Below are positions 1 through 7,694 of a stretch of 64,000 nucleotides of DNA, piece after piece (within the stretch, counting starts at the first letter, position 1; each line of letters begins with the position of its first letter). Source of the stretch: Myxococcales bacterium (GTDB lineage: Bacteria; Myxococcota_A; Polyangia; Polyangiales; Houyiibacteriaceae); contig JAOTXX010000002.1 in assembly GCA_029862185.1 (NCBI GenBank), forward strand, positions 62,001 to 126,000, read 5' to 3'. The notes beneath the pieces were generated by a model. The model was not told the origin of the DNA. It saw nothing but the letters and a program-made list of their open reading frames with translations, and did no database searches. The position numbers and the translations under genes were made by a program.

Positions 1-106
1 CCGTATCGGCGAGAACCAAGAGGGCGTTGTAGGTGGAACCGCCGCCGAAACCGACCGATGCGTAAAGCAGGGCAGTCACGAGGAAGAGCAGGGCGAGGAT
101 CAGCAT
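1..106 (-). CDS. TauE/SafE-family export permease, N-terminal fragment
   Basis: Thirty-five codons are read on the minus strand from an ATG at 106 to the window edge, so only the N-terminus is present. The peptide begins with a hydrophobic stretch (MLILALLFLVTALLYASVG) followed by the GFGGGSTYNALL signature typical of the first membrane segment of TSUP/TauE/SafE permeases. These are membrane proteins of about 250 residues implicated in export of sulfite, sulfonates or other anions; the substrate cannot be told from this fragment. It lies downstream of, and in the same direction as, the esterase gene. Family assignment rests on one motif. Confidence 0.6.
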   Translation of the reverse strand, partial: MLILALLFLVTALLYASVGFGGGSTYNALLVLADT

Positions 107-151
107 GCAGGCGCTGGATACGTCACGCTGCGAGCCCTTGCAACGACGAAG

Positions 152-1387
152 CTAACGCTGGCGCCGTTCGGCGCAGCGAGCCGTCGCAGTCGCCACCGCG
201 ACGGGACGCAGGTCGCCCGGTATGAGGCCGCCAAAGCAATTGGTGACGATGGCGACGCCGAGCTCGCGTTCCGGATCCGCCCATGCGCCTGATCCGCCAA
301 AACCAAAATGGCCGAATGCATGGGGGTTCGGAAGCCCGAAGTCGAAGTGACGCTGCGCGATGGAGAAACGCACGCCGAGAGAGACGGGCCGCATGTAACC
401 GACCTTGAAGCGAAGCGGAAAGGGAATCACGCGCCCGATGCGCCGGTTCTGATCTTCGGTGGCCTCTGCGAGGGCCGAAGCCGATAGGATCCGGACTCCG
501 TTGAGTACGCCCCCGCGACTGAGGGCGCCGTAGAGCCGGGCCAAGGACCGAGCGTTGAACACGCCGTTGCCCGATGGAATGACCGAGGTGAGCCAGCGCG
601 GGTCGCCCAGCACATCGCCGAGCCCGGGCGGGATCATCGCATCGACAAACTGTCCAATCGCAGAGTGCCATCGCGCGGTGGTGGACGCCGTTCGGCGAAC
701 CTGTGCGCGAACGCCCCGCGGTCGCCCACGAAGAACTTTCCGCGGAAACTTCGGGATGAGGAACTCGGCCACACGGGGCAGCTCGCTCTCGGGGAGCCCC
801 ATGTAGAGTCCGTCGAGCTCGAGTGGGTCAGCGAGATTCTCTTTGATCAGTTGGGGGAAGGGCTTGCCGGTCGCACGCTGGAGGACCTCGCCGATGATCC
901 AGCCGCCGGTCCAGGCGTGGTAGCCAAAGTCCGTGTCCGGCTGGTGTACGGGCCACATGTCTTCGATGACGCGAACCATGTGATCCCAGTCGAACATTTC
1001 TTCGGACGAGTCGATGACCCGGGCGATCGAGTAGAGGCCTGCGCGGTGTGATGCGGCTTGTCGTAGCGTGATGGCCCCCTTGCCGTTCTTGCCAAACTCC
1101 GGCCAGTACCTCGCGACGGGCGCATCGAGGTCCAGCACACCTCGGTCGACCATTTGGTGGAACAGCGTTGCCATGACGCCCTTGCCGGTCGACATGCTCA
1201 AGGCGAGCGTCTCCGGCTGGAAAGGGGTTCCGTTCCTGTCGCGTGTGCCGCCAGCGAGATCTGCCACGAGCTCTCCACGGTGATACACGGCGATGGCGAC
1301 GCCGCCCGGGCCGTGGGCAGGCGTGCACCAGCGAACGGTGTCCCGCAACGAACGAAAATCCGGATGGCTGTATCCGCGTACCTGCAT
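152..1387 (-). CDS. Serine hydrolase of the beta-lactamase/esterase (EstB-like) family
   Basis: A 411-residue protein when started at the ATG at 1387; an in-frame upstream ATG at 1468 would add 27 residues that do not resemble the family. The nucleophile motif SxxK is seen as STGK (S66, K69). A YHA triad near residue 156 takes the place of the YxN motif, and a glycine-rich HFGFGGSG segment near the C-terminus corresponds to the KTG/HxG element. The family acts on esters or small amides, and some members are beta-lactamases. No signal peptide is visible, so a cytoplasmic carboxylesterase is the most likely role. The substrate is unknown. It is transcribed divergently from the aminotransferase at 1677. 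Confidence 0.8.
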   Translation of the reverse strand: MQVRGYSHPDFRSLRDTVRWCTPAHGPGGVAIAVYHRGELVADLAGGTRDRNGTPFQPETLALSMSTGKGVMATLFHQMVDRGVLDLDAPVARYWPEFGKNGKGAITLRQAASHRAGLYSIARVIDSSEEMFDWDHMVRVIEDMWPVHQPDTDFGYHAWTGGWIIGEVLQRATGKPFPQLIKENLADPLELDGLYMGLPESELPRVAEFLIPKFPRKVLRGRPRGVRAQVRRTASTTARWHSAIGQFVDAMIPPGLGDVLGDPRWLTSVIPSGNGVFNARSLARLYGALSRGGVLNGVRILSASALAEATEDQNRRIGRVIPFPLRFKVGYMRPVSLGVRFSIAQRHFDFGLPNPHAFGHFGFGGSGAWADPERELGVAIVTNCFGGLIPGDLRPVAVATATARCAERRQR

Positions 1388-1663
1388 GTTCTCCGACGGT
1401 GACCTCGATATCCCGATGACACTCCGACGATCGGCCGCTGACACGCCCTTTGTCAAAGTAGACGCCATCCCTGGCGCGACTCACCCTGTTCGATCCGCTC
1501 TGGCTTGCAACCGGCGTGCCGCGCCCAGAAGCTCGTCGTTCGTGTAAGCAATTGGCTGCACATCGGACGCTTGGCGCGCAGAAACTGCGCTGCTCGCCGA
1601 CGCCGGTGCAGTCATTGCGCGGTCTCGTTTCGGGCCCTTGCCGCAATGAAGCGCAACCTCGGG

Positions 1664-1669
1664 TAGAAT
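1664..1669 (+). promoter_or_regulatory. Possible -10 hexamer immediately upstream of the aminotransferase start
   Basis: TAGAAT ends seven bases before the ATG at 1677. If it is used as a -10 element, transcription would begin at or next to the start codon and give a leaderless mRNA. No well-spaced -35 is present (the nearest TTGCCG is 20 bases away). No Shine-Dalgarno sequence is seen before this ATG, which is consistent with the leaderless idea. Weak evidence. Confidence 0.2.
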
Positions 1670-1676
1670 CCCGACG

Positions 1677-2906
1677 ATGCCCGAGGATTCAGTCCCACAG
1701 CCTTTCGACGAGGTAGAAGATCTGCTCGACGTCTTTCGAAAGCACGTCGCGCCCAACAAGCTCGCGTACTACCAGCGAATGGGCCTCCAGATGGTCATGG
1801 GGAAACGTGAGGGGATCTGGTTCGAAGATGCGTACACCGGGCTTCGGCTCATCAACTGTCATTGCAACGGCGGTGTCTTCGGCCTGGGGCACTGCAACCC
1901 TCGCGTCACCGCCGCGGTGGCCAACGCCTTGGGCCAGCTCGACATCGGCAATCATCATTTCGTTTCGGGTCAGCGCGCACAGCTAGCGGCGCGACTCTCG
2001 GCAACGTTCGACCATGCGCTTCCACGGGTCGTGTTCGGCGTTTCCGGAGGCGAGGCCATCGATGTCGCGATCAAGGCGGCGCGAGGCGCGACCGGCAGGG
2101 GCGAGATCATCTCCGCGCACGGTGGCTATCACGGACACACCGGACTTTCTCTGGCGGCCGGCGACGCCCAGTTCCGGGACCCGTTTGGTCCGAACCTTCC
2201 CGGTTTCGCGCAGGTTCCATTCAACGATCGGAGCGCGATGGAAGCGTCGATCGACGATGACACGGCAGCCGTGATTCTCGAAGCCATTCCCGCCACCTTG
2301 GGTATGCCGATTCCGGAGCCTGGCTATTTCAGCGCTGTTCGGAAGCTTTGCGATGATCGAGGGGCTCTTCTGATCGTCGACGAGGTCCAGACTGGACTCG
2401 GTCGCACAGGGCGCTGGTGGGGTGTCCAACACGAAGACGTGACCCCGGATGCGCTCGTCACCGGCAAGGGGCTCTCTGGAGGGATCTATCCGATCACGGC
2501 AACCCTCATGACGCGCGACATGCACGAGGTTCTCGATTCGGAAGCCAATCCCTTCGTTCACATCTCGACCTTTGGAGGCTCCGAGCTGGGTTGTGTCGCG
2601 GCGCAAGCAGTGCTCGACATCGTCGGCGCGCCTGGCTTTCTCGACCACGTCGGCGCCTTGTCGGAACGGTTTGTCGAGGCGTTCGATCCGCTGCCTTTCG
2701 AGCTTCGACGCCGAGGCCTCTTCATGGGACTCCGTTTTTCGAGCGAGATGGACGCGCTCGGCGCGCTCCTGCGGATCATGCAGCAGGGTGTCTTCTGTTT
2801 TCCTGCGGGCAATGACCGAAGCGTGCTTCAGTTTTTGCCGCCCTTGATTTTGACCGACGACGAAGCGGAAGGCTTGATTATACGCATGACGAAAGCTTTT
2901 GCGTAG
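1677..2906 (+). CDS. Class III PLP-dependent aminotransferase
   Basis: A 409-residue fold-type I aminotransferase. Visible landmarks are the SGGEA phosphate-binding region (about 123-127), the cofactor aspartate in IVDEVQTG (D235) and the Schiff-base lysine in VTGKGLSGG (K264). The HGGYHGHTG segment is typical of ornithine/acetylornithine/GABA-type enzymes, which transfer a distal amino group using pyridoxal phosphate. The amino donor cannot be assigned from sequence. Its stop overlaps the GTG start of the next gene by one base (TAGTG), so the two are probably translated together and act in one pathway. Confidence 0.85.
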   Translation: MPEDSVPQPFDEVEDLLDVFRKHVAPNKLAYYQRMGLQMVMGKREGIWFEDAYTGLRLINCHCNGGVFGLGHCNPRVTAAVANALGQLDIGNHHFVSGQRAQLAARLSATFDHALPRVVFGVSGGEAIDVAIKAARGATGRGEIISAHGGYHGHTGLSLAAGDAQFRDPFGPNLPGFAQVPFNDRSAMEASIDDDTAAVILEAIPATLGMPIPEPGYFSAVRKLCDDRGALLIVDEVQTGLGRTGRWWGVQHEDVTPDALVTGKGLSGGIYPITATLMTRDMHEVLDSEANPFVHISTFGGSELGCVAAQAVLDIVGAPGFLDHVGALSERFVEAFDPLPFELRRRGLFMGLRFSSEMDALGALLRIMQQGVFCFPAGNDRSVLQFLPPLILTDDEAEGLIIRMTKAFA

Positions 2907-3802
2907 TGGCGTTTACGAGCGCGGCGGAGATCGAGGCCTTCGAGCGTCGGCTGGCCGATGCCGTTCGGACCGGGCATGCGGAAGACCTAGACATCATCGG
3001 GTATGGCGAAGTGACCATCGCAGTGAAGCTCGCGACGCCGCACGGCGATTTCGCATGCAAGCGCCTGGTCCCGTTTTCGTCGCGAGACGCCGCGGAGCAC
3101 ACGGCGGCCTTGATTGCGTCGTACATCGCGCAGCTCACGGACTCAGGAATCGACGTCGTCGAGACCGAAACGCCGATCCTGACGCGCCCTGAGGGTCATG
3201 TCCTCTACTGCGTTCAGCCCTTGCTCCGGTCAGGGACACTTGGCCCTGATTTCCTCCGGGGCAAGACCGCAGAGGAAGCCGCTCCCCACGTTCGGCGGAT
3301 CTTCGAGCACATCAGAGATGCGGTCACGCCCAGGCTTGCTCCAGATGGTCAGCTCTCCAATTGGGTCATCGACGGAAATCGGCTCCGCTACCTCGACGTG
3401 GGAACCCCCTTCCTACGCAATGAACGCGGCGAAGACCTCTTCGATTTCACCGAACAGACCCGTGCTCTACCCGCGCCGGTCCGAGTCATCGTGAACCGAT
3501 TCCTTCTGCACGGAATCCTGGACAACTATCATTCGGTTCGTGGGCAGGCGATGGACTTCCTCGGGAACCTCATCAAGGAAGGGCTCGCTGACATCTTTCC
3601 ACCGCTGATCCCGTTGGCCAACGAAGTGTTCGCGCTGTCACCGGAGATCACCGAAAAGGAGGTGCGAGCGCACTACAAGAGCGACGCGCAAACCTACGCA
3701 TTCATCCAATCGGCGCGCCGGGCCGATCGATGGGTCTATCGCAAGCTCCTGCGCAAGCCATACCCATACCTGCTACCACCTCCGATCGACCGCTTCGGCT
3801 AG
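2906..3802 (+). CDS. Protein of unknown function coupled to the aminotransferase, possibly kinase-like
   Basis: A 298-residue soluble protein starting at a GTG that shares a base with the upstream stop codon. The N-terminal half (GYGEVTIAVKL, then FACKRLVPFSSR) looks like the glycine-rich strand and lysine of a kinase-like or aminoglycoside-phosphotransferase-like N-lobe. A later segment, NWVIDGNRLRYLDVGTPF, resembles the catalytic/metal-binding strand of such folds (N...D). The C-terminus is rich in Arg, Pro and Tyr. I do not recognise a named family. The coupling suggests that it modifies or channels the aminotransferase product, but that is inference. Confidence 0.6.
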   Translation: MAFTSAAEIEAFERRLADAVRTGHAEDLDIIGYGEVTIAVKLATPHGDFACKRLVPFSSRDAAEHTAALIASYIAQLTDSGIDVVETETPILTRPEGHVLYCVQPLLRSGTLGPDFLRGKTAEEAAPHVRRIFEHIRDAVTPRLAPDGQLSNWVIDGNRLRYLDVGTPFLRNERGEDLFDFTEQTRALPAPVRVIVNRFLLHGILDNYHSVRGQAMDFLGNLIKEGLADIFPPLIPLANEVFALSPEITEKEVRAHYKSDAQTYAFIQSARRADRWVYRKLLRKPYPYLLPPPIDRFG

Positions 3803-3826
3803 CGTTCAAGCGATGCCGCCGGGCCG

Positions 3827-4246
3827 CTACGCCGAGAACGGTCGGAAGATGGCGAGTGTGATGATCAGCACGGCGAGAATCGACAACGCCCAGGCGAGCT
3901 TACCAAAGACCTTTGGCGAAACGTCTTGTCCCTCGGCCCAGCGTCGGAGCTTACCCGTGAGCACACCGGTCGCACCGGCCAGGACGAGCAAGAGCGCCAG
4001 CTTCGTGTGCATCCAACCTTGTTTCGCGTAGAGCTCCGCGAAGTTCGGAATTAGCATTCCAAAGCCCCCAGCAAAGGCGAAGAGCATGGCCGGCGTGGTC
4101 ACGCGTATCGATATTTTGCGGAGTGATTGGGCGATGCCGCTTTCCCATGGGCTTGGCGCGGACGCCGCGATTGCGACCGCCACGGCGCTGCCGATCCAGA
4201 AGGTAATACCCAAAAAATGAAGGTACCGGAAAACGATGATGCTCAT
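3827..4246 (-). CDS. Four-helix membrane protein, CopD/HemJ-like
   Basis: A 139-residue protein with four predicted membrane segments (about 5-27, 49-70, 79-99 and 117-136). Conserved-looking histidines lie in the first helix (RYLHFLG) and at the start of the third (WMHTKLALLL). This arrangement matches the CopD/HemJ (UPF0093) superfamily, which includes protoporphyrinogen oxidase HemJ and copper-resistance membrane proteins. No haem or copper gene is adjacent, so the role is open. It converges on the gene at 2906 and runs in the same direction as pcm, 27 bp downstream of it. Confidence 0.55.
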   Translation of the reverse strand: MSIIVFRYLHFLGITFWIGSAVAVAIAASAPSPWESGIAQSLRKISIRVTTPAMLFAFAGGFGMLIPNFAELYAKQGWMHTKLALLLVLAGATGVLTGKLRRWAEGQDVSPKVFGKLAWALSILAVLIITLAIFRPFSA

Positions 4247-4273
4247 TGCGTGCGCTCCTCCGCGCGCCGGAGT

Positions 4274-4903
4274 CTAGCTGCCATAGACCAGCGGCACAAA
4301 GACGCATCGACAAAGCTCTTCCGTTTCGAGCTTGTCGCCTCGCTTTCGCAAGGTCTGAAGGGATTGGCCCCATTTGCCGCCCACCGGGATGACGAGACGG
4401 CCGCCTTCTTGCAGCTGGTCGACCAAAGCCGATGGGACTTCCTCTGCCGCAGCGGCGACGACGATGCCGTCATACGGAGCACCTTCGGGCCACCCTTTGC
4501 GCCCGTCGGCGCAGATGAGCTCGACGTTGTCGATGCCCAACGAGTCGAGGGCATGCCGCGCGTGTTGGACCAGCTCCGGGATGATTTCGATCGCGTAGAC
4601 CTTCTTGGCCAGCTTGGAAAGAACGGCCGCTTGGTAGCCTGATCCAGCTCCGATCTCGAGAACGGTTTCGTGCCCCTCGAGCTGCAGGGCCTCGACCGAC
4701 ATCGCGACCATCAGTGGTTGCGAGATCGTCTGCCCATGCGAAAGCGGGAGAGCGCTATCCGCGTATGCATTTCGCTTCTGCGCTTCGGGAACGAATGCCT
4801 CGCGAGGCACTTCGCCCATTGCGGCGAGCACGCGGCTGTCGCCGATCCCCCGACGCCGAAGCTGGCGCTCCACCATGGCCGCGCGCTCTTTCCCCAAGTC
4901 CAT
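4274..4903 (-). CDS. pcm: Protein-L-isoaspartate O-methyltransferase
   Basis: A 209-residue SAM-dependent methyltransferase, counted from the ATG at 4903; an earlier in-frame ATG at 4921 adds six residues. Landmarks are the substrate region ALPLSHGQTISQP, SAM motif I VLEIGAGSGYQAAVL, the acidic strand VYAIEIIPEL, and VIPVGGKWGQ near the end, all diagnostic for PCMT. It repairs isoaspartyl residues arising in aged proteins. The start faces the divergent mesaconyl-CoA hydratase-like gene across an 86-bp gap. Confidence 0.92.
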   Translation of the reverse strand: MDLGKERAAMVERQLRRRGIGDSRVLAAMGEVPREAFVPEAQKRNAYADSALPLSHGQTISQPLMVAMSVEALQLEGHETVLEIGAGSGYQAAVLSKLAKKVYAIEIIPELVQHARHALDSLGIDNVELICADGRKGWPEGAPYDGIVVAAAAEEVPSALVDQLQEGGRLVIPVGGKWGQSLQTLRKRGDKLETEELCRCVFVPLVYGS

Positions 4904-4989
4904 TGCGCCCCTAAATAGCATCCAAGCTCGCAGCGCGACAGCCCCGACTTTACGGGCTAGAGTCGCTCCGTCGCAAACGAGGAAATGAC

Positions 4990-6063
4990 ATGGCCAAGAC
5001 CAATCCAGGCAATTTTTTCGAGGATTTCGAAGTGGGTGCAGAGCTCGTCCACGCCGTGCCGCGCACCATCACCGAGGGCGAGGCGGCGCTCTACATCGGT
5101 CTTACGGGCTCCCGCTATCCGCTGCATTGTTCCGCGGAGTTCGCGCGCTCTCTGGGCCATCCCCGCGAGACGATCAACGACATGCTGACGTTCCATATCG
5201 TGTTCGGAAAGACTGTCAACGACGTCTCGCTCAACGCAGTGGCGAACCTCGGCTACGCCGGGGTGAGGTTTCTGGCACCGGTTTACCCGGGCGACACGAT
5301 GCGCTCCGTCTCCAAGGTCATCGGCAAAAAGGAGAACAGCAACGGCAAGACGGGTGTCGTCTGGGTCAAGACGGTCGGGACCAATCAACGCGGTGAAGCG
5401 GTCCTCGAATTCTACCGCTGGGTCATGGTGCACAAGCGAGACCCGTCCACGCCCACCGGTGCAGCCGACCGCCCACCGATGCCCAAAGAAGTCGTTCCGG
5501 CGGACTTCGTGGTGCCAGCCAATCTCGATTTGAGCCGGTACGAAGACTGGCCCGCGGGCGGCAGCGCGTACTTCGAAGATTACGAGCGGGGTGAGAAGAT
5601 CGACCACGTGGACGGGATGACGATCGAAGAGGCGGAGCATGCAATCGCGACGCGGCTGTATCAAAACACAGCCAAAGTTCATTTCGATGCAGTCCAAACG
5701 AAAGATACCCGCTTCGGTCGCCGTTTGATGTATGGCGGTCACGTGATAAGCGTGGCGCGCTCGCTTTCCTTCAACGGGATGGAAAAGGTCCTAGGAATCC
5801 TTGCCTGGAACGGCGGCGCTCACGCAAACCCCACTTTCGCGGGTGACACCATCTACGCCTACAGCGAGATCCTCGACAAAGCCGACATTCCTGGCCGCGG
5901 CGATTGTGGGGCCCTGCGGGTCAGATTGGTGGCGCTGCGCAACGTTCGGCCGACCGAGGCTGGCTTTCCGCTCAAGGTTTCCAAGGAGGGGAGGGAGGTC
6001 TATCACGAGGATGTCCTCCTCGACCTCGACTACTGGCTGCTCGTGCCGCGACGAAATCGCTGA
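4990..6063 (+). CDS. Mesaconyl-CoA hydratase-like double-hotdog (MaoC) dehydratase
   Basis: A 357-residue protein with two MaoC-type hotdog domains (about 8-150 and 185-350). The beginning, KTNPGNFFEDFEVGAELVHA, and the full length match mesaconyl-C1-CoA hydratase (beta-methylmalyl-CoA dehydratase) of the ethylmalonyl-CoA and 3-hydroxypropionate pathways. Each half has a His in a hydratase-type loop (RYPLHCS and NTAKVHFD). A good Shine-Dalgarno (GAGGAAATGAC) precedes the ATG. None of the expected partners (ethylmalonyl-CoA mutase, methylsuccinyl-CoA dehydrogenase, malyl-CoA lyase) is in the window, so the pathway is not established. Confidence 0.75.
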   Translation: MAKTNPGNFFEDFEVGAELVHAVPRTITEGEAALYIGLTGSRYPLHCSAEFARSLGHPRETINDMLTFHIVFGKTVNDVSLNAVANLGYAGVRFLAPVYPGDTMRSVSKVIGKKENSNGKTGVVWVKTVGTNQRGEAVLEFYRWVMVHKRDPSTPTGAADRPPMPKEVVPADFVVPANLDLSRYEDWPAGGSAYFEDYERGEKIDHVDGMTIEEAEHAIATRLYQNTAKVHFDAVQTKDTRFGRRLMYGGHVISVARSLSFNGMEKVLGILAWNGGAHANPTFAGDTIYAYSEILDKADIPGRGDCGALRVRLVALRNVRPTEAGFPLKVSKEGREVYHEDVLLDLDYWLLVPRRNR

Positions 6064-6112
6064 CGGCGGACGGCTTGCGCAGCTCTTGGCCATCCCCTAC
6101 ATGCGGCCCTCC

Positions 6113-6117
6113 AGGAG
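6113..6117 (+). promoter_or_regulatory. Shine-Dalgarno for the 44-residue basic protein
   Basis: AGGAG lies six bases upstream of the ATG at 6124. This is optimal spacing and one of the clearest ribosome binding sites in the window. It is the main reason to accept such a short reading frame as a gene. Confidence 0.65.
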
Positions 6118-6123
6118 TCAGCC

Positions 6124-6258
6124 ATGTACTTGAACATCGTGAACAGCGACCGGTCCCGTAAGCGCAACAAGGCAGCGCGCCGCAACGCCAAGCGCAAGGC
6201 GAAGAACCGTCGTCGCGTCAATCGCATGCACGGGCGCAAGCTGGGTCGCCGCCTCTGA
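6124..6258 (+). CDS. Very basic 44-residue protein of unknown function
   Basis: A short frame starting MYLNIVNSDRSRKRNKAARR and ending MHGRKLGRRL. More than 40 percent of residues are Arg or Lys and there is no acidic stretch, which points to RNA or DNA binding, for instance a ribosome-associated peptide. Support comes from a strong ribosome binding site six bases upstream, absence of another gene in the interval, and placement 11 bp before the PEP synthase/PPDK regulator in the same direction. It does not match ribosomal proteins S21, Thx or L34 that I can recall. Function unknown. Confidence 0.65.
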   Translation: MYLNIVNSDRSRKRNKAARRNAKRKAKNRRRVNRMHGRKLGRRL

Positions 6259-6269
6259 GCCCAGTCTCG

Positions 6270-7118
6270 ATGGATGCGAAGGTTATCTATGTGGTGAGCG
6301 ACTCGACCGGCGAAACAGCCGAGCGGGTGACGCGGGCCACGCTTCTTCAATTCCCCGCCCATGGCGTTCGCCTCAAGATCGAACGTCGCCTCCGTGATCG
6401 ACGCGCGCTGACAGCCGTTCTGGAGAGCGCGGCAGCCGACCAAGCGATGGTCGTATTCACACTCGTTCGCCCAGAGCTGCGCGACCATTTCAATGAGCAA
6501 GCGACTCGGCTCAAGGTACGTCACGTGGACGTGATCGGTTCGCTCATACTTCAGATTGGCCACTACCTCGAAGCGGATCCGGTGAACATCCCGACCGCCG
6601 AGATGCCGCTTTCCCAAGAGTACTTCCGCCGAGTCGAGGCGATCGAGTTCGCTGTGAAGAGCGACGACGGCAAGGAGCCGCGCAATCTCAACAAGGCCGA
6701 CCTGGTCTTGGTGGGTGTGAGCCGAACGAGCAAGACGCCGCTGTCGACGTACTTGGCAGGGCGTGGACTCAAAGTGGCGAACGTGCCGCTTGTGCTCGGC
6801 GTGGAGCCGCCCGAAGAGCTCTACCAGCTCCCGGGCTTTCGGGTCGTCGGCCTCACCATCGACGTGGACCAGTTGATGTACATCCGCCAGCAACGCCTGC
6901 AACAGCTCGGCATGCCGACCGACGCAAACTACGGCCTTCGCGACCACGTCAAAGCCGAGCTGGAGTACGCGCACGGCATCCTCCGCAGTAACCCCGAGTG
7001 GATGGTAATCGATGTGACGAACTGCGCCATCGAGGAGACGGCGACGATCATTCTCGAGGGACTCAAGAACCACGACGCGATCAAGGCACTGACCTCGCCC
7101 CCACCGGGCGTTTATTAG
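6270..7118 (+). CDS. ppsR: Pyruvate,water dikinase / PPDK regulatory kinase-phosphorylase
   Basis: A 282-residue member of the DUF299/PSRP family. The N-terminus IYVVSDSTGETAERV and the P-loop GVSRTSKTPLS (about 148-158) are diagnostic. The enzyme uses ADP to phosphorylate, and inorganic phosphate to dephosphorylate, a threonine next to the catalytic histidine of PEP synthase or pyruvate phosphate dikinase, so it sets the direction of flux between pyruvate and PEP. The length is normal. Sequence alone does not decide between the PEP synthase and PPDK target, and no target gene is in the window. Confidence 0.9.
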   Translation: MDAKVIYVVSDSTGETAERVTRATLLQFPAHGVRLKIERRLRDRRALTAVLESAAADQAMVVFTLVRPELRDHFNEQATRLKVRHVDVIGSLILQIGHYLEADPVNIPTAEMPLSQEYFRRVEAIEFAVKSDDGKEPRNLNKADLVLVGVSRTSKTPLSTYLAGRGLKVANVPLVLGVEPPEELYQLPGFRVVGLTIDVDQLMYIRQQRLQQLGMPTDANYGLRDHVKAELEYAHGILRSNPEWMVIDVTNCAIEETATIILEGLKNHDAIKALTSPPPGVY

Positions 7119-7137
7119 CCGCTGTTTCTGAAGGGCA

Positions 7138-7647
7138 CTAGCCTTGCGGCGTCGGGCCGTACTGATGAGAGAGCGCGGCGTAGAACTGTGCGAGGATTCC
7201 GTCTGCGACTCGGAGGCGGCGGCTGAGCTCACGCGCGATGTTCATGATGAAAAGGGCGTAGTCTTTGACGTTGCGGCGGTAGAGAAGGTTCTCCACGTGG
7301 TCGGCCGTGACCGAGACCACCAAGGTCGGTGCAACGGCGCGCACGCTTGCCGATCGGGGTTGGACGTCGATGATTGACATCTCGCCGAACCAGTCACTCG
7401 GGCCGAGCACCGCAACACGCACGTCGCCGCCGGACTCGCCTTTCTTGATGACCTCGAGCTCGCCGGCAATGACGACGAACATCTGCGTCGACATGTCGCC
7501 CTCTTCGACGACGATCTGGCCTGCTTCGACTCGGGTCGTTGGAAGTGAGGAAGCCAGGATCTCGAGCGTCTCCTTGCTCAGGCCTCCAAAGAGGCCGATG
7601 TCGGCTAGGTGTTCCGAGTTGAGCTTAGGCGTAGGTGGTCGACTCAT
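7138..7647 (-). CDS. Stand-alone cyclic-nucleotide-binding domain protein
   Basis: A 169-residue protein with one cNMP-binding beta-barrel (about 20-135). It shows the phosphate-binding cassette region FGEMSIIDVQPRSASVRA, which resembles the FGE-L-...-R-A motif of Crp family sensors. There is no helix-turn-helix C-terminal domain, so it is not a transcription factor by itself. The C-terminus is helical. It may dock to a partner or respond to cAMP or c-di-GMP. It is the last gene of the minus-strand run after panC (47-bp gap) and converges on ppsR. Confidence 0.75.
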   Translation of the reverse strand: MSRPPTPKLNSEHLADIGLFGGLSKETLEILASSLPTTRVEAGQIVVEEGDMSTQMFVVIAGELEVIKKGESGGDVRVAVLGPSDWFGEMSIIDVQPRSASVRAVAPTLVVSVTADHVENLLYRRNVKDYALFIMNIARELSRRLRVADGILAQFYAALSHQYGPTPQG

Positions 7648-7694
7648 GGTTCAAGCATACGCGAACCGCTCGTCCGAGTCATGATCGCGGCCAA

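Noticed and set aside
1481..1759. 92-residue frame on the minus strand between esterase and aminotransferase
   Set aside because: It overlaps the aminotransferase start and is Ser/Ala/Arg-rich like a shadow frame.
6030..7232. 400-residue open frame opposite ppsR
   Set aside because: Composition is that of an antisense shadow (Arg/His/Leu-rich) and the sense strand gene is certain.
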